Source of the DNA: Poriferisodalis sp965208925
GTDB lineage: Bacteria; Actinomycetota; Acidimicrobiia; Acidimicrobiales; Poriferisodalaceae
NCBI RefSeq assembly: GCF_965208925.1
Contig: NZ_OZ242364.1
Coordinates: 1,054,001-1,118,000 of the forward strand
Direction: 5' to 3'
Length of the DNA stretch: 64,000 bases
Numbering within the stretch: position 1 is the stretch's first letter; each line of letters begins with the position of its first letter. Under the pieces are notes generated by a model. That model was not told the origin of the DNA. It ran no database searches and saw only the letters and a list, made by a program, of their open reading frames with translations. Shown one piece after another: positions 13,001-20,850 of this stretch. Both the position numbers and the translations under genes were made by a program.

Positions 13001-15564
13001 AGGCGTTGTTCTTGCGTCAGGGGGCGGATGATCTGAACACTGCTTTGCGGAATGCGGCGTCGCGTGCAGGGGTGCATTTTGTGGACGTGGTGGGCGGTGT
13101 GGATTCGTCGTTGCACCCGTCGGGGTTTGCTGGGCATGACCAGTGCAGCGGCGAGCCGTGGCTGAACGGTTTCGTGGCCGACGACGTCGAGGACAATGGC
13201 GCGAATGGCAAGACGTTCCATCCAACGGTGGCGGGCCATGTGGGGTATGCGGAGATCTTGTGGGACTACGTTCGCAACGCGATCCGCGACCCCGAGGTCG
13301 GCTTGAACGAGGCGGGTCTTCCGGTCAATCCGGACCCCCAGGACGAGGACGATGCAGCCGCGGCAGGTTCTGGGCACTCCGGTCGTAGTACTGCGGGCGG
13401 CTCCTCTCAGGTCGATGCCAACGATGGCGCCGAATCGAGCGACGCTGAGGAGGACACGAGCTTCTCGTGGGGTGTGCTGGCGGTGAAGCGAGCTGCGATG
13501 GTGTCGGGCTGCGAAGCGGCTTTCGTGTCCGCGGCGGAGAAGGTGACGCTCACCGCCGGCGGCTTCGCGGCGAGCTCGACGGTGTCGTTCGTTGGTCGTG
13601 CGGCTTCGGCGGGCGATGCGACGCTGACCAATCCGACGATTGCTGACGCGACCGCGGACGCGAACGGCCGCGTCGAGGTGTCGTGGACGGTGCCCGCAGC
13701 GCCCGCGGCCAGCGTGGACGCCGCGCCGCGTGGTTACCTGTTCCAGGCAACGGGCGCGGACGCTGCCGATGAGACGCGGCACGCGTTCATGACGGCCCCG
13801 CTGCTGGCCTATCCGGGCACGGCGCCGTGCGCAACGGCCGACACGGCGTCCACGACGCTGGGCCAAAGCGTGCAGGCCCGGGTGCTGGACAATGACACGG
13901 CACCGACGGGCGGCTCGTTGAACGCCTCCTCGGTGCGGGTGCGTCCCGCCGAGGGCGGCACGTTCGCGGTCGATCCGGCGACCGGTGTGGTCACCTTCAC
14001 GCCTGATGGGGGGTTCTGGGGCGCTGTAGAGGCGTCCTATGTGGTATTCGACGGTTGGGGTGTCGGGCTCGCAGCCGATCTTGTGGTCACGGTCGACGCG
14101 GGCTGCACGGTCACCGGCACTGCCGGGACGGTGCTGATCGAGGGCACCGAGGGTGACGATGTGATCTGCGTGCCGGACCGCGACGACTGGCAGGCGTTCC
14201 ATGTGATCGACGCAAAAGGCGGCGTTGACGTGATCCTGGGCGGCGCCGGGACCGAATGGATCTATGGCGGGGCCGGTGATGATGTGATCTGGGGCAACGG
14301 CGGCGATGACCGGATCGTGGCGGGCGCCGGTCTGGACACGATCCACGGCGGTGCCGGAACGGACTCGATCTACAGCGTGGACACGGCCGACACGATCGTC
14401 GACGACAGTTACGAACTGGTCGTGTCCCCGTCAGTCGTGGTGCCACAGTCGGGCCCCGCAGCCGAGGACGACTGGGCGTGGGCCGAAGCGTCCCAGACCA
14501 TCGAGATCGACGTGCTCGGCAACGACAGCGACCCCAACGAGGACCTCGTATCCGGCTCGCTTCGCATCACAGTGCCCCCGACGCTGGGCGCCGCCGTCGT
14601 AAGCGAGACAGCCGACGACCGCCGCGTGGTCAGCTACCGGGCACCTGCCGCTGCTGGTTCGGACTCGTTCAGCTATGAGGTGTGCGACTCGCTGGGCAAC
14701 TGCGCCACAGCGCGTGCGACCGTGACAGTAGGAGCGGTCTGCACGATCACCGGCACCGAGGGCGACGACACGCTGTGGGGAACGCCGGGCGATGACGTGA
14801 TCTGCGGCTTGGGCGGCGATGACGTGATCCACGGCCAGGGCGGCAATGACGCGCTCATCGGCGGTGCAGGCGACGACAACATCGCGGGCGGCCAAGGCGA
14901 CGACGTGCTGGTCGGCGGTCCCGGCGACGATTACGGGTCGGGCGGACGCGGCGACGACACCATCTGGGGCGGCGACGGCGACGACGCGCTCTACGGCGAC
15001 GACGGCAACGACACCGTCTGGGGCGGTGACGGCAGCGACAACCTGAGCGGCAACGACGGCGACGACCGCATCTCGGCTGGCGCGGGCGACGACATCGTGT
15101 GGGGCTATGCAGGCAGCGACCGCATCTGGGGCGGCCCCGGCGCGGACCGCATCTGGGGAGGCATGGGCGACGACACCCTCTGGGGCGGGGCAGGCAACGA
15201 CGCGCTGCGCGCCGGTGTCGGCGACGACGTGCTGTGGGGCGGCCGGGGCAACGACACCCTCGAAGGCGCAGCAGGCACCGACTCGCTGCACGGCGGCACC
15301 GGCAACGACCGGATCGACGGCGGCGACGGCACCGACGTGCTGTGGGGCGGCATCGGCGACGACACCCTGTGGGGCAAGAACCATGACGACGAACTCCACG
15401 GCGGCCCCGGCGCAGACACCTTGCGCGGCGGTCTCGGAGACGACCGGATCTGGGGCGGCCCCGGTGATGATGACCTCAACGGCAACAACGGCACCGACCA
15501 CCTCGACGGTGGTGAAGGCATCGACGCTTGCAGGCGTGCCGCCACGGCGGCCGGCTGTGAATGA
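10045..15564 (+). CDS. Giant secreted Calx-beta / SGNH hydrolase / Ig-like / RTX repeat protein
   Basis: A 1,839-aa extracellular protein. An Arg-rich start and a hydrophobic core (LASVLTVLLLLMLPIPSVSA) give a signal peptide with probable cleavage after residue 51; the ATG at 10135 is an alternative start. A Calx-beta domain lies at about 228-332 (PAGIRHATISVPLTDDTVIE). An SGNH/GDSL hydrolase spans about 660-1076, with ALGDSYSAGENG (nucleophile Ser), TITIGGNDLSF (oxyanion Gly/Asn) and TFHPTVAGH (catalytic His). Two cadherin/Ig-like segments (about 1260-1350 and 1470-1560) alternate with RTX blocks at about 1390-1450 and 1570-1830. The RTX repeats carry Trp in many copies (DDTLWGG, DRIWGG). 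Ca2+ should fold the repeats outside the cell. The hydrolase substrate is unknown; a lipid or ester is the usual class. The gene overlaps the next gene by 8 nt. Confidence 0.87.
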   Translation: MPPQENVDHRRGARGLVRQQQDTRFDGRRRMLASVLTVLLLLMLPIPSVSAQSAALPDAPSESEIEQARLSGSVHSSLPELWPNLWHAARLGTLRLECPQTVVEGDVIMCFVHEYSLVGKIWLTVIDLGNIYRLPIPNVTATASSASVPSEQLSGRFVSPGFSVESNKRWWVFVDTVDDDSCDPQPYSLEVSMAGLGQSAVATVTVLDDGDASAPGESDEECVAPVPIEVLDASASEGDDSLVFTLRATGAAPTGDVQVDYALAPGSASAGADYSDVSGTLTIPAGIRHATISVPLTDDTVIEGDESFSLTLSNPVGVVLSDASATATITDDDGTATPAPSPPAVCGDVVLVGSVRDVFDITQSGFATDHHAFIDVDVTCPDTGSPAGLPIAMSVIEGPQASLDASTYCLVQVGTQTLTASAAAAAGCETVAVARPVGDTVGGRSTHLLQIPDASVGQTHQLLVWVDADRDQTHDRGEPYQYVTADFRGRSVGGGTLIDFDLPNNFEASLVTPYSDRVSRAGQYTTLRLSLKTRTDEVIGHTLGRPVYRKDPIAGAPIAVSTLAGPSRTSEVTCSTPPTIDAPSPGYSDTCMSDSSGYVDVRFRVPPGGVSVLRGQQDRLRVWLDDDRDGRYDFETVDENQRIVTPEPSTTVVVPVAKAVSYVALGDSYSAGENGRRNFPGFVGSYSNRADTADEQCRRWDRAYPEVLQRRLLRSGDVTIRVEFVTFACVSARPQHVYDALDPLGTNTDSRSLKTGRPAPDVTGEPRQAASLAGVQGMGAVDLVTITIGGNDLSFTEILKDCVSPFFQNNDTTCDESDVVDCAIAANEGHLTECTTPLSYDGVFETVEQRVADVLTHVREIAPQASVMLLGYPYLTPVMEPCGGLTRDQIESTNSSYETFRDALGDTENLLLVELFRQDYEDKLRDLGLSSVCQDRLETYLEAFYDCQSLDAGEVLFALGSNWADNLGSDAIAQFAPGVVKVDPGEALFLRQGADDLNTALRNAASRAGVHFVDVVGGVDSSLHPSGFAGHDQCSGEPWLNGFVADDVEDNGANGKTFHPTVAGHVGYAEILWDYVRNAIRDPEVGLNEAGLPVNPDPQDEDDAAAAGSGHSGRSTAGGSSQVDANDGAESSDAEEDTSFSWGVLAVKRAAMVSGCEAAFVSAAEKVTLTAGGFAASSTVSFVGRAASAGDATLTNPTIADATADANGRVEVSWTVPAAPAASVDAAPRGYLFQATGADAADETRHAFMTAPLLAYPGTAPCATADTASTTLGQSVQARVLDNDTAPTGGSLNASSVRVRPAEGGTFAVDPATGVVTFTPDGGFWGAVEASYVVFDGWGVGLAADLVVTVDAGCTVTGTAGTVLIEGTEGDDVICVPDRDDWQAFHVIDAKGGVDVILGGAGTEWIYGGAGDDVIWGNGGDDRIVAGAGLDTIHGGAGTDSIYSVDTADTIVDDSYELVVSPSVVVPQSGPAAEDDWAWAEASQTIEIDVLGNDSDPNEDLVSGSLRITVPPTLGAAVVSETADDRRVVSYRAPAAAGSDSFSYEVCDSLGNCATARATVTVGAVCTITGTEGDDTLWGTPGDDVICGLGGDDVIHGQGGNDALIGGAGDDNIAGGQGDDVLVGGPGDDYGSGGRGDDTIWGGDGDDALYGDDGNDTVWGGDGSDNLSGNDGDDRISAGAGDDIVWGYAGSDRIWGGPGADRIWGGMGDDTLWGGAGNDALRAGVGDDVLWGGRGNDTLEGAAGTDSLHGGTGNDRIDGGDGTDVLWGGIGDDTLWGKNHDDELHGGPGADTLRGGLGDDRIWGGPGDDDLNGNNGTDHLDGGEGIDACRRAATAAGCE

Positions 15565-16315
15565 GCGATCAAGCCGGGCGGGAGCACCGCCTGACGCGTA
15601 CAACGTCGGCGAGACCACCGACCGACGCGGGTTCATGCCTGCGCCGGCCGATCCCCGGAGGCATCTAGAAGATGGCCATTTGGTGGCGCTGGCGGATGCC
15701 GGGCGGCGATTCTGGGCCCGGGTGATCGACATGGCGGTGCTCAGCCCGGCGGTGCTGGTGATGGTGGCAGCCTTCCTCTACTGGGGCTCCGCGCTCGTCG
15801 GCGAATCCATAGCGTCAATTGGTCACCGGTCGTACGACCCACCTGCCTTTTGGGAACTCCCTACCTCGAAGGCGGCCCTGGCGGCCTTGGTGCTGCTGGT
15901 GTTGTATGAGCCGGTGATGGTGGCGCGCTGGGGTGCCACGGTGGGCAAGCTGGCGATGGGGCTCAGAGTGGTTCGGGTCGCGGACGCGAGCACGCCGCGG
16001 GTGTTGAGGTCTGCAGCGCGGGCGTTGGTCCCGAGCCTCGCAGGCGTTCTGACGTTCGGCATCGGCTGGTTCGTCGTGTGGGTCGTTCTCGCACTGTCGC
16101 TCGTGTTCGATCAGGACGAGCGCGGCTGGCACGACAAGCTGGCTGGAACCGTGGTGGTGACAAGGGCGTGGATGCTGTCGTCAGGTGACGCCGAGGCGGG
16201 CGTCGCTCGGTTGCGGCGCGCGCGGCGAGACCGCGGGGACAATTCGATGGACGAGCGCTGGCGACAGTTCATGATCCGGGAAGTGCCCCAAGTTCGGAGG
16301 GGACGATCCCGATGA
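15557..16315 (+). CDS. RDD family membrane protein, copy 1
   Basis: A membrane protein of the RDD family, about 252 aa. The family signature is visible: RRFWARVIDMAVL at the first membrane segment, GATVGKLAMGLRVVRVAD before the last segment pair, and DERGWHDKLAGTVVV at the end. Three to four hydrophobic segments are present. RDD proteins are poorly understood; some act as ion transporters. The GTG at 15557 overlaps the stop of the RTX gene by 8 nt and matches a GTG-AAT-GAG start in the tandem copy; the ATG at 15635 (MPAPADP) is the alternative. The tail is basic and ends MDERWRQFMIRE, which is shared with copy 2. The overlap suggests co-expression with the RTX gene. Confidence 0.82.
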   Translation: MNERSSRAGAPPDAYNVGETTDRRGFMPAPADPRRHLEDGHLVALADAGRRFWARVIDMAVLSPAVLVMVAAFLYWGSALVGESIASIGHRSYDPPAFWELPTSKAALAALVLLVLYEPVMVARWGATVGKLAMGLRVVRVADASTPRVLRSAARALVPSLAGVLTFGIGWFVVWVVLALSLVFDQDERGWHDKLAGTVVVTRAWMLSSGDAEAGVARLRRARRDRGDNSMDERWRQFMIREVPQVRRGRSR

Positions 16316-16324
16316 CAGTTGATC

Positions 16325-17080
16325 GTGAATGAGCACCCGGGTGGCTTGAGCAAGCCGCTCGGCACCGGCGGGGCCAGCGAGACCAGGGATCGCGGCGGGT
16401 TCATGCCGGCTCCAGCCGATCCTTGGAAACGTCTGGAAAATGGCCGCTTAGTGGTGTTGGCGGATGCCGGGCGGCGATTCTGGGCCCGGGTGATCGATAT
16501 GGCGGTGCTCATCCCAGCGCTGTGGATGGTCCTCGGCGCTCTCTGGAGCCTCATTTGGCATGACTTCGCACTCTTCGACCGCACCTTGCAAAGTGATCCC
16601 CCAGCGCAGTTGTATGTCCTGCTGTGGGCGGGGCTGGCGATGCTGGTGCTGTACGAGCCGGTGACGGTGGCGCTGTGTGGCGCGACGGTGGGCAAGCTAG
16701 CGATGGGCATCAGGGTGGTTCGGATCGCGGACGCGAGCGCTCCAGGGTTGGCGCGGTCCCTTGCGCGAGTATTGGTCCCGAACGCTGCGGGCGTGCTGAC
16801 GTTCGGGATTGGTTGGTTTGTGGTGTGGATCGTCCTCTACCTATCGCTCGTGTTCGATTGGGACGAGCGCGGCTGGCACGACAAGCTTGCCGGGACGGTG
16901 GTGGTCACGAAGGCGTCGGTGGTGTCGGCGGGTGGGATTACGGCGGGTCGTGCTGGGACGCGAGCCGCGCAGCGTCGGGACCGAGAGCGCAGTTCCATGG
17001 ATGAGCGCTGGCAGCGCTCCATGAGCCGGGGCTCGTCGCACGGAGATGAGGACAGCCGCCGCGGTGATGCCCGCCCATGA
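16325..17080 (+). CDS. RDD family membrane protein, copy 2
   Basis: A tandem paralogue of the preceding RDD gene, about 251 aa. The conserved segments repeat with few changes (RRFWARVIDMAVL, GATVGKLAMGIRVVRIAD, DERGWHDKLAGTVVVTK), as does the MDERWQRSM tail. The region between the first and second membrane segments differs most. The GTG at 16325 was chosen because it aligns with the GTG of copy 1; a TTG two codons upstream (16319) is possible. It starts only 9 nt after copy 1 ends, so the two are likely co-transcribed. The resemblance over most of the length points to a local duplication. Confidence 0.82.
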   Translation: MNEHPGGLSKPLGTGGASETRDRGGFMPAPADPWKRLENGRLVVLADAGRRFWARVIDMAVLIPALWMVLGALWSLIWHDFALFDRTLQSDPPAQLYVLLWAGLAMLVLYEPVTVALCGATVGKLAMGIRVVRIADASAPGLARSLARVLVPNAAGVLTFGIGWFVVWIVLYLSLVFDWDERGWHDKLAGTVVVTKASVVSAGGITAGRAGTRAAQRRDRERSSMDERWQRSMSRGSSHGDEDSRRGDARP

Positions 17081-17223
17081 GTGAGCGGCCAGGCGGAACA
17101 TGAGGGCCACGCTGCGCCACCAACACGGGGTTGCTGGCTGCTCAGTTGCTCGCCTCAGCTTGGTCTGCCGAACACCTTGCCGCCATCCGGCAGACCCGAG
17201 CGAGGCCCAGGAAGCACGGCCTC

Positions 17224-17830
17224 CTAGTTGTTGAGGCGGACGCCGTACGGCATGGGTGCCTGCATGTTCAGGCCCAGCGTGACGCCGGACACGTACGGGG
17301 CATACAGGGCGTTCTGGCCGCCGTGGGCTAGCGGCAGCACCACACCGCGGTCGATCAGGGCTTCCATGACCTCGGCGTACAGGTCATAACCCGCCTCCAC
17401 GGACGGGGCATTGAGCGCATCCACCAGCGTGTCCTCGAGATCGTCGAGGTCGCCGAGGCGGAATGCGTTGAAGCGCCCGGTCTCACGCATGAACTCTCCG
17501 AGAGCGACAGCAGGATCGCTCGCCGCACTCGCTCGTCGCCCAACGGGGAATCGAACTCGCCGGCGCGGTCGGTGACGAGCAGGTAGGCGAAGAAGTTGGG
17601 CACCGAGATCAGCACGTTGCCCGCTTCGGTGCCTGCGTCGATCTGCGCGTCACGCGTCGTCGACATGATGTCGGCCTCGCCGGTCAGCAGCGCACTCAGA
17701 CGTGCGTTGTTGTCGGGAACGGCAGTCACCGTCACGGTCTCGACGCCCTGGTCGGCCGGGTTCCAGTAGTTCGGGTTGAGGTTGTAGACCTCGGTCACGC
17801 CGGCCTGGCTGTCAGCATCGGGGACCCGTT
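17224..17830 (-). pseudogene. Broken ABC transporter solute-binding protein (SBP family 5) remnant
   Basis: Two minus-strand frames carry pieces of one family 5 (peptide/opine type) solute-binding protein. The upstream frame (about 17490-17827) reads YNLNPNYWNPADQGVE and then RLSALLTGEADIMSTT, ending near DERVRRAILLSLSE. The sequence then shifts frame to the C-terminal piece (17224 to about 17490) with LEDTLVDALNAPS, IDRGVVLPLAHGGQNALYAP and a natural stop. In intact family members well over 100 residues lie between these segments, so there is an internal deletion as well as a frameshift. The N-terminal half, including any signal peptide, is missing, and IS debris takes its place. No permease or ATPase genes of a transporter remain nearby. 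Confidence 0.8.
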
Positions 17831-17892
17831 AGTCAGTCCAGTCGGCGTGGATCCCTATTGCTGGACCGGGTTTGTGGGAGTCAGGCGGCGGC

Positions 17893-18003
17893 TCAGTGTT
17901 GTTGTCGGCGTTCGTAGTCGATGGGTGACATGTTGCCCAGGGTCGAGTGCCGGCGGCGCAGACCTCCTGGGAGAACGCCCAAGATGTGTATTGGGGGCCG
18001 TGG
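17893..18003 (-). mobile_element. IS3-family transposase remnant (internally deleted)
   Basis: On the minus strand, one frame gives DHGPQYTSWAFSQE, the classic segment around the second catalytic Asp of IS3-family OrfB. After a deletion of most of the following domain and a frame change, another frame gives RRRHSTLGNMSPIDYERRQQ and a stop, the classic IS3 C-terminus. It is non-functional. It abuts an IS256-type fragment at about 18004. Confidence 0.75.
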
Positions 18004-18004
18004 T

Positions 18005-18181
18005 CGGCTCGAAGATCCCGGCTCGGTCTCGAAGCACCGCCAGATCGATCTCGCCGATCTCGGTCTTGACCGTCTTGGGAGCCGACCCGTTGCGAGAGTT
18101 CCCCGATCCGCGGCCCTCCACCGCGTGACGCTCATATCCCAGATGCTCAGTCATCTCGACCTCGAGGCCAGTCTGGAGCAC
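18005..18181 (-). mobile_element. IS256/mutator-family transposase remnant
   Basis: A minus-strand fragment of about 59 codons with the conserved N-terminal region of IS256-type transposases: EMTEHLGYERHAVEGRGSGN, then NGSAPKTVKTEIGEIDLAV and RDRAGIFEP. Homology stops abruptly at 18005, where the IS3 fragment begins. No catalytic DDE residues remain. This is a scar, not an active element. Confidence 0.75.
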
Positions 18182-18260
18182 GCCGCGGACCCTCAAACCA
18201 CGCCGCTTACACAGAATTCCTGACAGTCCCCCCTCCCCCACCCCACCGGTGGATCTGGGC

Positions 18261-19079
18261 TTAGTGGCGAGTGGCTGCTTCGAGTGTTTGGAGGTAGAAG
18301 CGATGTGCGCCAGGTCGCAGCTGTCGGTGCAGTTTGGTGAACGTCTCGCGGGCCTCGCCGGCGAGCCAACCGGTGGGTGTGACTGATAGCGGCAGGCCGG
18401 GGTCGGCGTAGGGCAGCGGTCGCCAGGCGCTGATGTTGTTCATGAGGGCCACGAACGCGTCGCGATCGGCGCCCGGCTCGGCCATCCACGCCTCGAAGAT
18501 CGAATGCTGCGTTGCCAAATACTCGCCGTACATCTTGTTGATCACGTCGAGATCCCATGCCCCAACCGCGACATGGGGCTCATCGCCGTGCGGGCGGAAG
18601 TCGCCCTCGAAGAACGAGACATAGCCGTCGAGTCCGCTGCGACGCAGCATGGTGCGGGCCTCGTCAGCCAACGCCGCCGGCGCTATCCATGACGCTGCCG
18701 GACCGGGCGCGAACCCGAGGCGAGCCAGCCTCGAACGAATGAGGTAGCGCTTGTTGCGCTCTGGCTCGGGGATCGAGAAGAGCACCAGCAGCCATCGGTC
18801 GTCGCTGGGCCGAGCTCCGTTGCCGAAGATGCGCCGGTCGCCTGCTTCGAGGATCTCGCGCCCGTCGGCGCTCAGCGCATAGCCGGCTTTGCCGTCGACT
18901 CGCTCGGGCACCAGCAGCCCGGAACGTTTCATGCGAGACGCCGCGGATCGCACTGCCTGCGCGTCGACATCGAGCTCGCGCAGCAATGCGATGAGTCCGC
19001 TGACGGCGACCCAGCCCCCGTAGTCACGGGCGAACAGCCCGTAGGCATCGAGAATGCGGTCTCTCGGGGACTTCGTCAT
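18261..19079 (-). CDS. PaaX-type transcriptional regulator, copy 2
   Basis: A 272-aa paralogue of the regulator at 9077-9895, with the same length and layout. The winged-helix N-terminus reads MTKSPRDRILDAYGLFARDYGG, followed by DRWLLVLFSIPEPERNKRYLI and a C-terminus with NNISAWRPLPYADPGLP. It lies 24 nt downstream of the aryl-CoA ligase, so ligase and regulator form an operon. PaaX regulators usually sense the CoA thioester made by the co-encoded ligase. The two copies probably recognise related operators, since their N-terminal DNA-binding regions are nearly the same. Which of them controls the 6613-6639 palindrome cannot be told from sequence. Confidence 0.9.
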   Translation of the reverse strand: MTKSPRDRILDAYGLFARDYGGWVAVSGLIALLRELDVDAQAVRSAASRMKRSGLLVPERVDGKAGYALSADGREILEAGDRRIFGNGARPSDDRWLLVLFSIPEPERNKRYLIRSRLARLGFAPGPAASWIAPAALADEARTMLRRSGLDGYVSFFEGDFRPHGDEPHVAVGAWDLDVINKMYGEYLATQHSIFEAWMAEPGADRDAFVALMNNISAWRPLPYADPGLPLSVTPTGWLAGEARETFTKLHRQLRPGAHRFYLQTLEAATRH

Positions 19080-19103
19080 AGGGTCCTGAGCACCGTCCCG
19101 CCG

Positions 19104-20717
19104 CTACTCGCCCGCCAGCGCCGTCAGCCCGCGCCGCTGGAGCTTGCCCGTCGGCGTCGTGGGCAGCGGCTCGGCACAGAATGTGATCCGGCGAGGGTAC
19201 TTGTAGGGGGCAATCGAGGCCTTCACGTGGTTCTGCAGTTCGCACGCCAGCGAGTCGGTAGCCGACGATGGGTCGCGCAGGTGGACGAATGCATGGACCA
19301 CCATCCCCCGATGTGCGTCAGGCGTGCCGATGACTCCCGCCTCGGCGACCGCCTCGTGGCTCAGCAAAGCCTCCTCGACTTCGGGGGCGGCGATGTTGTA
19401 ACCGGAGCTGATGATCATGTCGTCGGCGCGGGCCTGATACCAGAAGTAGCCATCGGCATCGCGGACATAGACGTCGCCGGTGAAGTTCCAGCCGTTGCGC
19501 ACATAGGCGGTCTGGCGGTCGTCGTCGAGGTAGCGGCAGCCGATCGGCCCGCGCACGGCAAGCAGCCCTGCTTCGCCGTCCGGGACGGGAGTGCCGTCGG
19601 CGTCGAAGATCGCCGCCTCCCACCCCGGGAGCGGCTTGCCGGTCGAACCGGGCCGGATCTCGGCGCCGGCCGCCGAGATGAAGATGTGCAGCAGCTCGGT
19701 CGCGCCGATCCCGTCGGTCAGCCTCAGGCCGAGCTCGCGCTCGACGAGCTCGAATGTCGACTGCGGCAGCCACTCGCCGGCCGACACTCCGCATCGCAGC
19801 GAGGACAAGTCCGGTCGGGGATCGAGCGCCACCATGGCCCGGTACGCCGTGGGCGAGCTGAAGCACACGGTGGCCCGTCGTTTGACGATGAGCTCCGCCA
19901 GCGCGGCGGGACCTGGCTCGTCACAGAACCAGGTGCACGCTCCTGCTCGCATCGGGAAGACGACCTCCCCGCCCAAGCCGAACGTGAACGCCAGCGGCGG
20001 ACTCCCGACGAACACATCGTCGGGGCCTGCGCGCAGGATCGGCTCGAACGCGTCGGCGATCACCAGCAGGTCGCGGTGGAAGTGCACAGCGACCTTGGGG
20101 TCGCCGGTAGTGCCCGAGGTGGACGCCAGCAGGGCAGGATCGGTCGCAGCAGTGTCCACAGCGACGAAGTGGCCCGACTTGCCCGCAGCCGCGGCATTGA
20201 GATCACCGTTCGGGCCCCAGATGGCGACTGGGCCGCTGGCCGCTCGGCGCAACTCAGCTTCCATTCCCGCTTCGCACAGCGAGACCGCCGGCTCGCACTT
20301 CGAGATCACCTTCGCAAGCTCGGCGGCACGCAGCAGCGGCATGGTGGTGACCGCCACGGCCCCGGCTTTCAGCACGGCAAGCCAGGCAGCCACCATCCAG
20401 GGAGCATTGGCGCCCCGGAGCAGGACGCGGTTGCCCGCAGCGACGCCGTAGTCCTCGACGAGCACTGCGGCGATCCGGTTGGCGCAGTCAGCCACCTCGG
20501 CGTACGACCACACGTCGTCGCCGAGTCCCATGCAGGGGCGCTGTCCCCAGCCCCGCTCGATCGCCCCGTCCAGCAGGACTGCGGCAGCATTCAGCCGGGT
20601 CGGGTAGCAGTACCGCGACTCGTCAAGCCTGATCTGCGGCCAGTGCTCTGCAGGCGGCAGGTGATCGAGGACGAACCGGTCCACATGTGCCGTCGCAGCC
20701 GCAGTGCCTGTGCTCAT
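19104..20717 (-). CDS. Aryl-CoA ligase, benzoate / 2-aminobenzoate-CoA ligase type
   Basis: A 537-aa ANL-superfamily adenylate-forming enzyme. It has the P-loop ASTSGTTGDPKVAVHFHRD, the A8 hinge region FTGDVYVRDADGYFWYQARA, the MIISSGYNIAAPEVEEAL segment and the C-terminal catalytic-Lys motif TTPTGKLQRR. The N-terminus (FVLDHLPPAEHWPQIRLDES) resembles the benzoate/2-aminobenzoate-CoA ligase subgroup. It would make the aryl-CoA used by the monooxygenase fusion at 6681-9050. It is followed after 24 nt by the second PaaX gene. The upstream gap contains a direct repeat (20769-20788) that may be regulatory. Specificity for 2-aminobenzoate rather than benzoate or salicylate rests on the pathway context. 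Confidence 0.87.
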   Translation of the reverse strand: MSTGTAAATAHVDRFVLDHLPPAEHWPQIRLDESRYCYPTRLNAAAVLLDGAIERGWGQRPCMGLGDDVWSYAEVADCANRIAAVLVEDYGVAAGNRVLLRGANAPWMVAAWLAVLKAGAVAVTTMPLLRAAELAKVISKCEPAVSLCEAGMEAELRRAASGPVAIWGPNGDLNAAAAGKSGHFVAVDTAATDPALLASTSGTTGDPKVAVHFHRDLLVIADAFEPILRAGPDDVFVGSPPLAFTFGLGGEVVFPMRAGACTWFCDEPGPAALAELIVKRRATVCFSSPTAYRAMVALDPRPDLSSLRCGVSAGEWLPQSTFELVERELGLRLTDGIGATELLHIFISAAGAEIRPGSTGKPLPGWEAAIFDADGTPVPDGEAGLLAVRGPIGCRYLDDDRQTAYVRNGWNFTGDVYVRDADGYFWYQARADDMIISSGYNIAAPEVEEALLSHEAVAEAGVIGTPDAHRGMVVHAFVHLRDPSSATDSLACELQNHVKASIAPYKYPRRITFCAEPLPTTPTGKLQRRGLTALAGE

Positions 20718-20768
20718 ATCCAGCCGCTCATACCCGTTCGGCCAATGCCGTCGATATGACGATCTCTA

Positions 20769-20788
20769 ATCGAACGCTATATCGAACG
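20769..20788. promoter_or_regulatory. Direct repeat upstream of the aryl-CoA ligase
   Basis: ATCGAACG occurs at 20769-20776 and again at 20781-20788, a 12-bp spacing, about 50-70 nt upstream of the ligase start. Direct repeats at about one helical turn are common for regulators. It does not match the palindrome at 6613-6639. The function is unproven. Confidence 0.3.
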
Positions 20789-20850
20789 GATGCCCGGCGC
20801 AAGGGATTCGGTTCGAGCTGTGACTGAGGAGCCCGGCGGTAGGTGCACCC

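Noticed and set aside
14750..15530. Regularly spaced DNA repeats resembling a repeat array
   Set aside because: The periodicity is that of the RTX protein repeats in frame; there are no constant direct repeats with unique spacers, so it is not CRISPR.
15107..15556. N-terminal extension of the first RDD gene into the RTX region
   Set aside because: The extended part is a frame-shifted reading of RTX repeats (Thr/Ala/Gly-rich); the tandem copy shows the start at the GTG-AAT-GAG site.
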